Shown: piece by piece, positions 11,717-20,887 of the stretch
Layout of the letters: every line of letters begins with the position of its first letter
Position numbering within the stretch: the stretch's first letter is position 1
DNA from: Adiantum capillus-veneris
Taxonomy: Eukaryota > Streptophyta > Polypodiopsida > Polypodiales > Pteridaceae
Length of the DNA: 64,000 bases
Assembly (NCBI GenBank): GCA_014529385.2
Contig: CM043965.1
Span: 64,174,933 to 64,238,932 of the forward strand
Reading direction: 5' to 3'
The notes under the pieces: model-generated
Told to the model about the DNA's origin: nothing
Database searches by the model: none
What the model saw: the letters and a program-made list of their open reading frames with translations, nothing else
Position numbers and translations under genes: made by a program

Positions 11717-13042
11717 TCATGTACCATCATAGAGCATCTTTTCCAAAGAGAGTGCTTCATAGTCTTTGACAAGATCTTCATTGTTTGGCCCCTTGGAATT
11801 TTGGTTTGTGTTACACTCATGCTTCATGGAACAATACTTACATGAGATAGTTGCCTTTTGCTCTGGTAGATCCTTTGGTAGAAGGCGACTCAAGTAAGGC
11901 TTCAAGCGATAGCCGTTTACCTTCCTAGAGCGCTCTTTACCATTCAAGTCCATAAGCTGATAGTAACTAGAATTGAAAGACTTCTTGACTATGTATGGCC
12001 CTTGCCATCTAGTTTCAAACTTGGCATCAAAACGATTGTCAAGTCGATTGTCATACCTTAGCACAAGCTCTCCTTCCTTGATGCCTTTGTCCTTCAGTTT
12101 CTTGTCGTGCGTTTCTTTCGCTTGTGTGGCTTTCCTCTTGTAGCACTCGTATCCTGCTTCTCTTTTCCACTCAAGCTCCACTAACGTAAGAAGTCGATCC
12201 ATCCATACCTCTTGATCATCTTGTGCTCCTTTGCCATGAAGTCGCATTGTTGGAATGTTGAGCTCGATAGGCTGCAAAGCCTCTTGACCATAGACCAAGT
12301 GAAATGGTGTGAACTCCGTGGCTTCCCTATATGTGGTTCGATATGCCCACAAGGCACCATCCAAGAAGTCATCCCATAATTTTGTCTTGTTTTGCACCAT
12401 CTTTCTAATGATTCCTGCAATGACACCATTAGCCTTCTCCACCAAACCATTTGACTGTGGGTAGTATGGTGTGTTATGACGATGTAGAATGTGAAGCTCT
12501 TCACAAACTTCTGTGAGCAAGCCCTTCCTAAACCCTGGACCATTATCAGAAACAATCTCCAAAGGTGTGCCAAATCTGCAACAAATGTGATTGTACACAA
12601 ACTTGCTAACATTCACTCTTGCCACACTTTGAGCTTCCACCCACCTAGTCATATAGTCTACAGCCACTAGAATGTAGAGTTTACCATTTTTTGTCCTAGG
12701 CAGAGGACCCATAGCATCAATGCCCCACTTTTCAAAGGGTCCATTTGCAAGAACTATTTGCCTCGGGCCATGCACCAACCTTCTATTTCCATTTATCTGA
12801 CAATTGTGACAGCTTTTACACCAATGTTGAACGTCCACATGCAAGCTTGGCCAAACATACCCCGCAAGCAAAATCTTCTTCACAGTTGATTCTTGGGCAA
12901 AATGACCACCACATGCCTCTTCATGCAAACCTTTTAGAATGGCTGGAATTTCCTCGATAGTTGGTACTCTTCTGCACACTTGATCCTTCCCTTTTTGATA
13001 GAGGGAGCCTTCTAGGAAGAGATAGAAACTTGCCTTCTTCAT
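11717..13042 (-). CDS. A integrase, C-terminal part of pol
   Basis: Retrotransposon integrase that joins the cDNA to genomic DNA in the nucleus. The 441-residue open frame has the HHCC zinc-binding domain (H40, H47, C75, C78), then the catalytic core with D109 (KWGIDAMGPL), D166 (IVSDNGPGF) and E202 (GLVEKANG), the D,D-35-E arrangement. A C-terminal GPY-like region follows (WQGPYIVKKSF, VNGYRLKPY). It is the end of the polyprotein, not an independent gene; the ATG at 13042 is internal. A TAG just upstream near 13053 and a TAA at the end of the RT frame separate it from the RT in the same reading frame. The tail carries a CKYCSMKHEC cluster of unclear role. No chromodomain is visible. Confidence 0.95.
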   Translation of the reverse strand: MKKASFYLFLEGSLYQKGKDQVCRRVPTIEEIPAILKGLHEEACGGHFAQESTVKKILLAGYVWPSLHVDVQHWCKSCHNCQINGNRRLVHGPRQIVLANGPFEKWGIDAMGPLPRTKNGKLYILVAVDYMTRWVEAQSVARVNVSKFVYNHICCRFGTPLEIVSDNGPGFRKGLLTEVCEELHILHRHNTPYYPQSNGLVEKANGVIAGIIRKMVQNKTKLWDDFLDGALWAYRTTYREATEFTPFHLVYGQEALQPIELNIPTMRLHGKGAQDDQEVWMDRLLTLVELEWKREAGYECYKRKATQAKETHDKKLKDKGIKEGELVLRYDNRLDNRFDAKFETRWQGPYIVKKSFNSSYYQLMDLNGKERSRKVNGYRLKPYLSRLLPKDLPEQKATISCKYCSMKHECNTNQNSKGPNNEDLVKDYEALSLEKMLYDGT

Positions 13043-13234
13043 GAGTCTCCTCTTCTAAGCCTTCGTGAAGTCTTGTGGAAACTCACCATCCAAAATGTAG
13101 CCAATAATGGGAGCCAATGACTCCAATCCCTGGTATCTCGGTTGCTTGACAACTGCTGCCACCATGATGACCTGCACTTCTCTCTCAACACATGTAACTG
13201 CTTGTTGTGCAAGTAAATCGGCATCTTCATTTTG
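13043..13234 (-). pseudogene. A pol connector between second RNase H and integrase
   Basis: This continues the RT reading frame after a TAA (about 13235). It reads QNEDADLLAQQAVTCVE, the usual end of the plant second RNase H, then about 35 more codons to a TAG. These two nonsense changes are the main lesions in A pol. Confidence 0.8.
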
Positions 13235-14959
13235 TTACCTCGGAATATGATATAGTTGCACTTCTTCAAACTGATTAAACATCTTACGAATGGCATGAAC
13301 TTTTGTCCTTAAGCTTTCATTCTTGCATGCCCAAATGCCTAAAATCTGTTTAACAATGAGAAGTGCATCTCCCTTTACCATGAGACGTTTTATCCCTTGG
13401 CCAATGCACATCTTCAAACCATGAAGTAGTGTGTCGTATTCTGCTTCATTGTTGCTAGTTGAACCTGGTAGATTGACCTTCTCTTTCATGACCACCTCTC
13501 CACTTGGGTTGAGCAACACTAGCCCTCCCCCTGCTTTCCCTGTGGCTCGTCGAAAAGCTCCATCAAAGAACAAGGTAAAAGCATTAGGAATACTTTTTGG
13601 TGGTGGCAATGGTAGGGTCTTTACTTCAGGCACCTTAATCTCCTTTTCATGCACCCTATAAGTGAGAATCCCTGTCAATTGTGCACGCACACTATCTTCT
13701 ACCTTGAAAGAGTATTGAAACTCTTGCAACTCCATAATCCACTTTGAGATCCTAGTACTAAGATTCATTTGAGATGACACCCAAGGGAACAAATTCTCTG
13801 CGGTGAGGATTACAAAAGGTTTTGGGAGCAAGTAGGATCTAAACTTCCTTATCGCAAACATGAGAGAAAGCATCATGAGTTCTGCTTCTGTGTAGTCTCT
13901 CTCCAAAGCATTCATGACCCTACTAGCAAAGTAGATGGGTCGCATCCTTGTACTGTGGGGATCTTGTTGTAGCAACACAGCACCAATTGTTTCCCTTCCA
14001 ACACTAGAGCTAACAAAGAATGTGTACTCCCAACAAGGAGGCATGAGTGTTGGTAGCTCTGACAAAATGACTTTAATGTTACAAAAATACTCTTCAAGCT
14101 CATCAGACCATGCAAATTCTACTTGTTGTGTCAACTTTTGCAAAGGATGAAGCAACTCCGAGGCTAAGTGAATGAAGCGTGACATATACTTCACCTTCTG
14201 AATGAAAGAGATGACCTCCTTAAGACTCTTCGATGATGGGAGCTCAATAAGAGACTTTGCCTTTGAAGGATCCACCTCAATGCCTTTATAGGAAACCTTG
14301 TGACCGAGCAAGATCACTTCATCCTCACCTATGTGGCACTTGTCGGGGTTGAGTTGACCTCCCATGTCGTAGAGCTTCTTTAAACCTTCTTCTACCCTTT
14401 GTAGATGCAATGATTTTGAGCTATAAATGCAAAAATCATCAATGAACACCCTAATTGACTTTCCAAAGAATGCTTGAAACACCATGTTCATGAAACGTTG
14501 GAATGTTGCAGGAGCATTTGTCAGACCAAATGGCATGACTCTAAAAGCATAACAACCCCAAGGAGTGATAAAGGTTGTTTTCAATTGATCTTCCAATGCG
14601 ATACCTATTTGAAAGTAGCCTGAGTAGCCATCACACACAGTGTACTTCTCATGACCAGCTACCTCATTTAGTATCTCATCCTGAAATGGGAGGGGGAAGT
14701 GATCTCTTTTTGTTACCTCATTGAGTGGACGGTAATCCACACACACCCTCCACTTTCCGTTTTTCTTAGGAGTGACAACAATGGGAGAGACCCACTCTGA
14801 ATTCTCCACTGGATAAATGAAACCTGCTGCTAGAAGCTTTCTTACCTCCTTAAGTAAAGCCTGCTCCTTGATGACTCCTAGCCTTCGTAGCTTCTGAGCC
14901 TTAAGTGTGGCCTCTGGCTTCAACTCAATTTTGTGTTGAACAGCATCTACTCCATGCAC
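13235..14959 (-). CDS. A reverse transcriptase with two RNase H domains
   Basis: Copies element RNA into cDNA inside the particle. In the 574-residue frame the RT lies at about residues 40-230: WVSPIVVTPKKNGKWR, the first catalytic Asp in VCDGYSGYF (D110), MPFGLTNAPATFQ, and FIDD at 172-175. The normal RNase H follows (about 310-420) but looks inactive: where an Asp is expected it reads FFVSSSVG. A second RNase H (about 462-570) has FFDGAF (D466), NNEAEY and VKGDALL (D531), an intact Asp/Glu/Asp set. This two-RNase-H layout defines the Tat lineage. The frame has no ATG of its own (it opens on GTG); it is joined to gag through a one-base frame change near 14985, which may be a mutation or a programmed shift. 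Confidence 0.95.
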   Translation of the reverse strand: MHGVDAVQHKIELKPEATLKAQKLRRLGVIKEQALLKEVRKLLAAGFIYPVENSEWVSPIVVTPKKNGKWRVCVDYRPLNEVTKRDHFPLPFQDEILNEVAGHEKYTVCDGYSGYFQIGIALEDQLKTTFITPWGCYAFRVMPFGLTNAPATFQRFMNMVFQAFFGKSIRVFIDDFCIYSSKSLHLQRVEEGLKKLYDMGGQLNPDKCHIGEDEVILLGHKVSYKGIEVDPSKAKSLIELPSSKSLKEVISFIQKVKYMSRFIHLASELLHPLQKLTQQVEFAWSDELEEYFCNIKVILSELPTLMPPCWEYTFFVSSSVGRETIGAVLLQQDPHSTRMRPIYFASRVMNALERDYTEAELMMLSLMFAIRKFRSYLLPKPFVILTAENLFPWVSSQMNLSTRISKWIMELQEFQYSFKVEDSVRAQLTGILTYRVHEKEIKVPEVKTLPLPPPKSIPNAFTLFFDGAFRRATGKAGGGLVLLNPSGEVVMKEKVNLPGSTSNNEAEYDTLLHGLKMCIGQGIKRLMVKGDALLIVKQILGIWACKNESLRTKVHAIRKMFNQFEEVQLYHIPR

Positions 14960-14972
14960 ATCGGTGTAGTCT

Positions 14973-16982
14973 TTAACAAAGCCTAGGAAATTTCCTTAGC
15001 ACACATTTGAACTCCTCTCTTTCATCCTTTGTAAGTGTTGTAGATAGCATACCTTCTAGCATTCTTTCATCTTCCACTTTTTGGTTCTCTTGGGAACCTA
15101 CCTCCTCCAAACCTTGACAAGAGGTCTCTTGGTTGGTTGGCTTAAACCTTACCCCCATGACTTCGATGGAAGACTCCTCTTCAGTAATGGTATCGCTACT
15201 TTCTTCTTCTGAAGTGTTATCGGTCCAACCTTCTTCCGTCTCACTTTGAGATGATTCTTCATGGAGCTCCTCTTGGCGTTGCTCCTTCATGTCAAAGACA
15301 ACCTTCTTATGATTGTCGTTCCTACAAATTAGCTTTCCACTCTCCCAATCCTGCAAAGCTCGCATTTTCATTAGACATGGTCTCCCTAGGATAAATGGGT
15401 AACCATTTCCTTTGGTAGACATGACATAGAAATCCACTGCCTTCTTAATGCCAAAGGCCTCCACAAAAACATTTTTACAAATGCCTACACACCTAGCCTT
15501 GCTATTGTTTGCCATCTTGACCTTAATTTCAGGTGTCTCATGGATGTGCATGCCTAGTTTTTGCATGAGTCCCTCTGTCATGATGCAAATTTGTGCACCC
15601 CCATCCACTAGACCTTTCCTAACCAATATCCCTTTTATGTAACAATCTAGCACAGGTGTAATGTCCTCATTCATTTCAGCTTGTGCAATTTTTACAACAG
15701 GCACACTCTCTTTTACCTTTCTCCTAGTGCTAACTGCCCTTGTTAAATCCCTCCTAACTTGTGGACATAATGCAAGAAATTGAGGCCATGAGATATCAGG
15801 ACCCTTACCTCTCATGTCTTCCAACAGGTTGTATGGAGCCATTCCATGTCCAAGAGGAAAGTCTTGGAGGTTGATACGACGTCGAGTCCTCTTAGCTTCC
15901 TTGGTCTCCTTTGCCTTCTTTTCTCGTCCATGGTCACTTTGTGATGTAACTCCTTCTTTCTCCTTACCTTTCCCTCGGCCACGCTTAATGCCATTTGCTT
16001 CCATGTCAACCTCTCTTGAATTTTTCACCTCTACCACATGCACGTTTGGGTCTGGCAAAGGTGGAACTCCTTCCACTCCTTGTGAAGGTGGTCTTGCTCC
16101 GTTTGGCCTTTGTAGAAGCCGTGGTTGCTGACTAGTTCCTTCACCTACATTCATCACTGGGTAATTCAAGTTAGGTCTGCCTGGCTCCCCACGGGGCCAA
16201 GGACAATTATACATCCTATGTCCAGACTCTCCGCAATTCCAGCATTGCAAGACTCTCCTAGGTCGTGGTGGATCTCGCTCTTCTGACTTCTTTGCTTGTC
16301 CCTTTGGACCTACAGCTTGTGCAAGGTGAATTGACAGGCTGCTTAAGGATTCATTTTTCTTCTGAATCACTTCCGCCGTTACCTCAGGAAGCTCCCTAGA
16401 TGTTGATGTTTGTGACTTACCTTTGGGTTTCAGACCTTCTATTGGAACCTCTCCCCTTAAGCACTTGAGTTTTCTATATTTCTCAGCAGCCCTAGTTTCA
16501 GCTGCATCAAAGGTAGCACGTGCACCCGCCTCAACTTTTACCTTAAGGTCAGGAAAGAGTCCGCCTATGAACCTCTCCTTCTTTAGGAACTCTGCACCAT
16601 CACCAGGGTTAGCAACATTTCTCACCCATACAGCCCAAAGACGTAGAAACTCTTGCTTGTACAAGTAGTAGTCATCTAAGTCTTTTTGCTTATGAGAAAC
16701 AATGTCTTGCCATAGCTTTTGAGTGTTTTGGGGATCAAAGAAGTATCTCTTGAAATGATTGACAACTTCCATGTAATTTTCTTTAACTTTCTCATGCAAA
16801 GAGTCAAACCAAGTGCTAGCATCTTTCCTAAGGACTACCTCAAACATTTCTACACGTTCTTGATCAGTTACTATCCTCTTGATACGACAAGACATCTTGA
16901 AATTTGCCAAAAATAATTCTGCATCCTCTCCAGGCTCTCCAAAGAAAAGAGGATATCCAGACATTTGGCGTTGGTTCTCCAT
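14973..16982 (-). CDS. A gag with zinc knuckle and protease
   Basis: Structural polyprotein of the particle plus its processing enzyme, 669 residues from the ATG at 16982 (MENQRQMSGYPLFF). The frame is open further upstream but without an ATG. The gag fold spans about residues 15-200 (FLANFKMSCR, WFDSLHEKV, FKRYFFDP). The zinc knuckle CWNCGESGHRMYNC lies at about 247-260. A basic linker follows. The retropepsin has its active site at about 458-465 reading LVDGGAQICIM, with DGG instead of DSG or DTG, and the later motif FILGRP at about 531. The C-terminal tail is acidic and Ser-rich. The stop (TAA) at 14973 comes one base out of register with the RT frame. Confidence 0.93.
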   Translation of the reverse strand: MENQRQMSGYPLFFGEPGEDAELFLANFKMSCRIKRIVTDQERVEMFEVVLRKDASTWFDSLHEKVKENYMEVVNHFKRYFFDPQNTQKLWQDIVSHKQKDLDDYYLYKQEFLRLWAVWVRNVANPGDGAEFLKKERFIGGLFPDLKVKVEAGARATFDAAETRAAEKYRKLKCLRGEVPIEGLKPKGKSQTSTSRELPEVTAEVIQKKNESLSSLSIHLAQAVGPKGQAKKSEERDPPRPRRVLQCWNCGESGHRMYNCPWPRGEPGRPNLNYPVMNVGEGTSQQPRLLQRPNGARPPSQGVEGVPPLPDPNVHVVEVKNSREVDMEANGIKRGRGKGKEKEGVTSQSDHGREKKAKETKEAKRTRRRINLQDFPLGHGMAPYNLLEDMRGKGPDISWPQFLALCPQVRRDLTRAVSTRRKVKESVPVVKIAQAEMNEDITPVLDCYIKGILVRKGLVDGGAQICIMTEGLMQKLGMHIHETPEIKVKMANNSKARCVGICKNVFVEAFGIKKAVDFYVMSTKGNGYPFILGRPCLMKMRALQDWESGKLICRNDNHKKVVFDMKEQRQEELHEESSQSETEEGWTDNTSEEESSDTITEEESSIEVMGVRFKPTNQETSCQGLEEVGSQENQKVEDERMLEGMLSTTLTKDEREEFKCVLRKFPRLC

Positions 16983-17066
16983 TGAATTGATTTCAAAGTG
17001 ACGCTTTTTTGTTTTTTCTTTCTTTAAAAGATCTACACAATAATATTCTCTAAATTGCAATCTATT

Positions 17067-17285
17067 CTACAACAAAATAAAAATATTCACATCAAATGAC
17101 CTATGATAATCAATGAGAGGTAGGATGACAGGGTTTGGTGACGCGAGAATTTCTCCTACTCTTTGGGCACCAAACATGAACACCATACGTTGTTGAAAAT
17201 GGATTTTTCTACTAATTGCAATGTTTATTCTAATGTGTGGAGTGAAATGAAAGGGAAAAACCTCTATTCTTGGGCCATTATCCAT
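17067..17285 (-). CDS. Small leader ORF of A, 72-residue type
   Basis: I do not recognise this protein. It is 72 codons, ATG to TAG, between the primer site and gag. The predicted peptide has a variable N-terminus, then HIRINIAISRKIHFQQR, then FGAQRVGEI and NPVILPLIDY and a hydrophobic end. It matches the 72-codon ORF in the G LTRs (55467-55685) at 41 of 72 residues with no gaps. Many matching residues use different synonymous codons (for example CGT against AGA for Arg), which argues for protein-level selection. It is also about 50 percent identical over 46 residues to its 70-codon neighbour, so the two arose by duplication. It ends about 85 bases before the gag ATG. Function unknown. Confidence 0.7.
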   Translation of the reverse strand: MDNGPRIEVFPFHFTPHIRINIAISRKIHFQQRMVFMFGAQRVGEILASPNPVILPLIDYHRSFDVNIFILL

Positions 17286-17306
17286 TGTCTATGCATGACC
17301 TTATGC

Positions 17307-17519
17307 TTAAAACAAAACAAAAATATAGACGTCCAAACTAAGGTCGTACCTAATGAGAGGCAAAATAAAAGGATTTACTGATGCGTTTATCTCTGCCAAC
17401 CTAAGAGGACCTAAAATTCTATGAATTACACGTTGAAATTGCAACTTAGTACTACCAATTATGTGTACCTTTTGCCTTGCAATGGGAATGAAGGGATCAT
17501 ACAAATTCTCGTGATTCAT
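17307..17519 (-). CDS. Small leader ORF of A, 70-residue type
   Basis: Unknown protein of 70 codons, ATG to TAA, the first ORF after the A primer site. Core motifs are STKLQFQR, GPLRLAEINAS, NPFILPLIRYD and LDVYIFVLF. The matching ORF in G (55258-55470) has the same length and 44 of 70 identical residues without gaps. About 30 of the 43 matching residues after the Met differ by synonymous codons, so nucleotide similarity is lower than protein similarity. No signal peptide or obvious membrane helix is seen; the alternating hydrophobic pattern would suit beta strands, which is a guess. In A it precedes the 72-codon ORF by 21 bases; in G the order is reversed. Confidence 0.72.
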   Translation of the reverse strand: MNHENLYDPFIPIARQKVHIIGSTKLQFQRVIHRILGPLRLAEINASVNPFILPLIRYDLSLDVYIFVLF

Positions 17520-17573
17520 GCAAGCTACTTGATTATGCTAAAGGTTGAGCCTACACAAAACATACACAATCCG

Positions 17574-17591
17574 TCCTCAGTGGGGGCACCA
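17574..17591 (-). other. Primer-binding site of A
   Basis: The minus strand reads TGGTGCCCCCACTGAGGA four bases inside the 5' LTR. This sits where a tRNA 3' end anneals; I could not assign the tRNA. Confidence 0.75.
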
Positions 17592-17595
17592 AACT

Positions 17596-18615
17596 TGAGG
17601 CGGTCCGGGGCGGGCAACAAGAGAGGCGACCTCTAAACACCCCTCAAGGCTCCCGTGCTGCTCAATTGGGGCTAGGGCAACCACAAGCACAACACAACAA
17701 CAAACCCACAGCCAAACCCAAACAAGATAGGGGCACCACCTAGTTATGGTATGCGAACTAGGACGCAAGAGAGATTTTGGCACAACCAAGAAGATGCACC
17801 ACACAACACACACAAACAACCTCACACCAAGACACACACAAACTGGACCAGAGAGAGCTAGAGCAAAGGGAAGAGAGAGAGAAAAGGATCTTGCGTAATA
17901 CCTTATTTGTGACTTGCAAATGGAGATGGTTCGTTATGATGCTATCGTAGAACTTGTATAAACTCACTCAATGCTTAGTGATTGCTAAAACATTGCCAAA
18001 ACACACACACACACTGTCTTAGGGTGTGGGAGACCTCTCACCACAATACCCTCTTACAATGGACACAAAACTGGCAATGAAAAACAAACTAAAACACTTT
18101 CTAAAATCAAGATCAACCGATAAAAACTCAAATACACAAGTCACCTTGAATTCACCAAACCGTATTGCACAAATGGAAGGACGAAGATTTGAACGTCGAA
18201 TCACGCCTTTGATGCACCAAACCTCAATTTATTGATGATGAAGGAGCATATACAATAGTGGTTTTGAGGTTTGTGGAACTCACGCTCTCTCACTTGCAAT
18301 GTGTAGCTTGAAGGCTTCTCTCGCACCAAGAGTGAAGCTCACAAGTGGTTGCTACACCTAAGTCTCTCCTCACGCATAGAGTGTTGGGGTGCTATGTGAG
18401 ATGTTGGAGGTTGTTTTACAAGAAGGAGAGGGGTCTATTTATAGGTTGGAGACCCCTCATAAAGATTATTGGAAATCCTAATTTACAAGCTAACAAATCA
18501 GGATTATGATTTTTTTGAATATCAAAACATTGCGGGCCTTCTTTGTCTGCTTGAGTCATGGGTGTGGGCTCAAAAGAGAGCATTATTGATGGTAGATAAG
18601 GTGAAATTAAGTAAG

Positions 18616-18652
<37 letters not shown>

Positions 18653-20269
18653 TGTTACTATACACATGTCTTGAGGTGAGGTGTCTTTTATGGTTAGGTC
18701 AATGCTATTTTGTGTTAGTATGTTAGTCGTTAGTAATCACTAGAAAGTTAATGTTACATTTACAATGGGTAGAGTGAGTTGATTTGATGAAGGAAGAGGG
18801 GTGAATTAAAAGAGAATCATTGAGATGGTGAAGCTTTGAAGAAGCTTGAACTCACCCTTGTGTAGATTGTGGAAAAAATGACCGCTGGTCTTCTTCTTCT
18901 TCTTCGCTTCTTTACGCTGCCGCCACGGTTGACCACCACGATGAAAAGAGGATTTGTTGATGAAAAATCCTCAATTTGCAGAAGTTATCATGGTTAAGAT
19001 GCTGAATTGTAGATACTTTTAGGAGAGGTAAATGAAATTGTAACATAGAAGCAATAGAGAGAAACATGGAGAGGGTGTATGTATGTAGAGGTTCATAAAA
19101 GAACTATAGGGATGAGAGAGAAGGGTAATGGTGAAGAGGGTGGGAGAAGCCATGGAAATTGCAGGTTTGAGTGAGGGAAGGAGAGGGAGGGATGTGTAAG
19201 AGTGAGTAGGTGTGTGGAAGGGGGAGAGAAGACTAAGGGCTACTTGTGAGAAAAGTGGGCAGACTGGGGTCCACTCAAAAAATCATAACTCATCGCTGGT
19301 AGCTCCAAAAATCATGAAAAAATTTGAGGTGATTACTCAGAGCGTGGGCTACATTTTTTCTTTTGACCATTGCTCCAAATTCGGAGTGGAGATAGGTGCC
19401 AAAATTCTCACCAAAAAGCCTTTTTTTAATGCCTGCAAAAGTCTTTTAGTGGCCCCCTCCTTTGTTGAATTTGTACAATGCATCCAAGAGTGAGCCCCTC
19501 TTTTGTCATATTATAATACAAAGCATCCAAGTTGCCCTTGACCCATGCATGGAGGAGGATTATTGGTGAAATAAGAAATATATACATGGTGGGACTAGTG
19601 TATGAACTATTCATGGACTTTAGCTACTTTAGCTCAATGAGCACATGGTGTTAGAATAATGAGTAAAAATAATAATAAAAATATGGAGGAGTTATGGATA
19701 TGGAAAGATATTGGAATCATATGATATGGTCCCTCCTTGAATTATTTTGGGTGAAAGAGGAAAAGGTATGCAAGTAAATAATATAATAAACGTAACCAAT
19801 GAGTAGAAATCAATTTTTTTGTTTTCACGAGGGTGAGGGTGAAAATGTGGGAGTGATTTGTATAAAGGAAAAATATGAGGTTAGAGTATGTACATATTGG
19901 AAAAAAATATAATTATGGTGTAAGAGGATGAAAGAAGGTGTACATAGGTTTAATAAAACACACACCTAAGTAGAAATATTTAAATAAAATACCAAAATAA
20001 TTATTAAAAATCCCTATATTTAGGCCATATATACAATGAAATATTTACACACAAAGAGGCCATAATATACTTTTATTTTTTATTTTTTTGGCTCAACTAG
20101 CCTAGTGACTAGCTAGCTGAGGGTTTTTAAGAAGATATGGGAAAAGCCCCCCTAACTCACACACGCCTATGTACAGTAAAATGGTAGGGATAGCCATAGC
20201 GTTTGGGTGAATTTGGTAGGGTGGAGTAACTTACTATGGCAATTATGGATAGCCGAAAAACGGCTATCA
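17596..20269 (-). repeat. A 5' LTR, 2,674 bp
   Basis: Carries the element promoter. It differs from the 3' LTR by scattered substitutions, the GA tract length and a 9-bp duplication (CTACTTTAG) near 19621-19635. In its U3, about 19260-19330, it resembles the G LTR (near 56335-56410). Confidence 0.95.
18435..18444 (-). promoter_or_regulatory. TATA box in the A 5' LTR
   Basis: The minus strand reads CTATAAATAG followed by a C/T-rich stretch. Transcription would start near 18405 and run through U5, the primer site and the small leader ORFs into gag. The same sequence is in the 3' LTR. The start point is inferred. Confidence 0.6.
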
Positions 20270-20887
20270 GTAGGAATAGACATATATCTCTTGCACCCTC
20301 TATGTCATACGCTGAACCATCAGCCAAATGAACACAACCATAACTCCCACTAGCAAATGTGTTGAAGCAGTCACGGCATGGTGTGACATGAAATGTTGCA
20401 GACTCATCTAGCAGTAATCTGGAGCAAGTGTCACCTTTGTCAAACATGTATCGTGGGTGGAGACTAGATGTAAATGTGACATCACCATCACTCGCATATG
20501 TAGCCAACTCTCTAGTCTGTGTCATAACTGCCTGTGCAAAACGTCTCTATCTCCACTGCTATCTCATGCGTCTAAAACAACAGCACCTAATGTGCCCTCT
20601 GTGACCACAATGCCAACATCACATATGTCGGGAAGATTGAGACATCCGTCTCTCATGAGCAGTCACTGTAGACTCAATTGTGTCACATATCATGTCAATG
20701 CATAAGCGTCAAAAGTGGGAGATCACTCAACCACCACACTAATCACGCATAAACCAACCAATAGCTCAATAGTGCACACCTGTAACCTGCATGCTGTATT
20801 CTCACGCTCAGAATATGCGTCGATGTGAGAACATGAGGCAAAATCAAAGAAAACCTGTAAACACTACGAGCATACCATAAACCTCAC
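20270..20887 (-). pseudogene. Copia C protease remnant and upstream gag end
   Basis: From about 20525 to 20274 the minus strand encodes LLLDESATFHVTPCRDCF and GCVHLADGSAYDIEGARDIC, the Copia protease. The active-site DSG is replaced by DES, so it would be inactive. The protein stops where A begins, and its continuation is at 9021 and below. Between 20525 and 20887 no frame is readable; E is inserted at 20888. Confidence 0.7.

Larger units (their letters stand above)
9022..20269 (-). mobile_element. Element A: Tat-like Ty3/Gypsy retrotransposon, 11.2 kb
   Basis: Two near-identical long LTRs (9022-11688 and 17596-20269) start TGAGGCGG and end GGCTATCA. They are flanked by the 4-bp direct repeat GTAG (9018-9021 and 20270-20273). 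A primer site and a polypurine tract lie at the expected inner edges. Order on the minus strand: LTR, primer site, two small ORFs, gag-protease, RT with RNase H and a second RNase H, integrase, polypurine tract, LTR. The second RNase H is the mark of the plant Tat lineage. It interrupts the Copia element C between its protease and GAG-pre-integrase regions. The small LTR divergence points to a fairly recent insertion, but pol has stops. Confidence 0.95.

Noticed and set aside
17067-17519. Leader repeats as a hammerhead or other ribozyme
   Set aside because: A CTGATG word is present on the plus strand but no full catalytic core or paired stems were found, and the synonymous-change pattern supports protein coding instead.
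20157-20525. A 122-codon frame as one gene
   Set aside because: It runs across the A LTR boundary at 20269; only the part above 20273 is the C protease.
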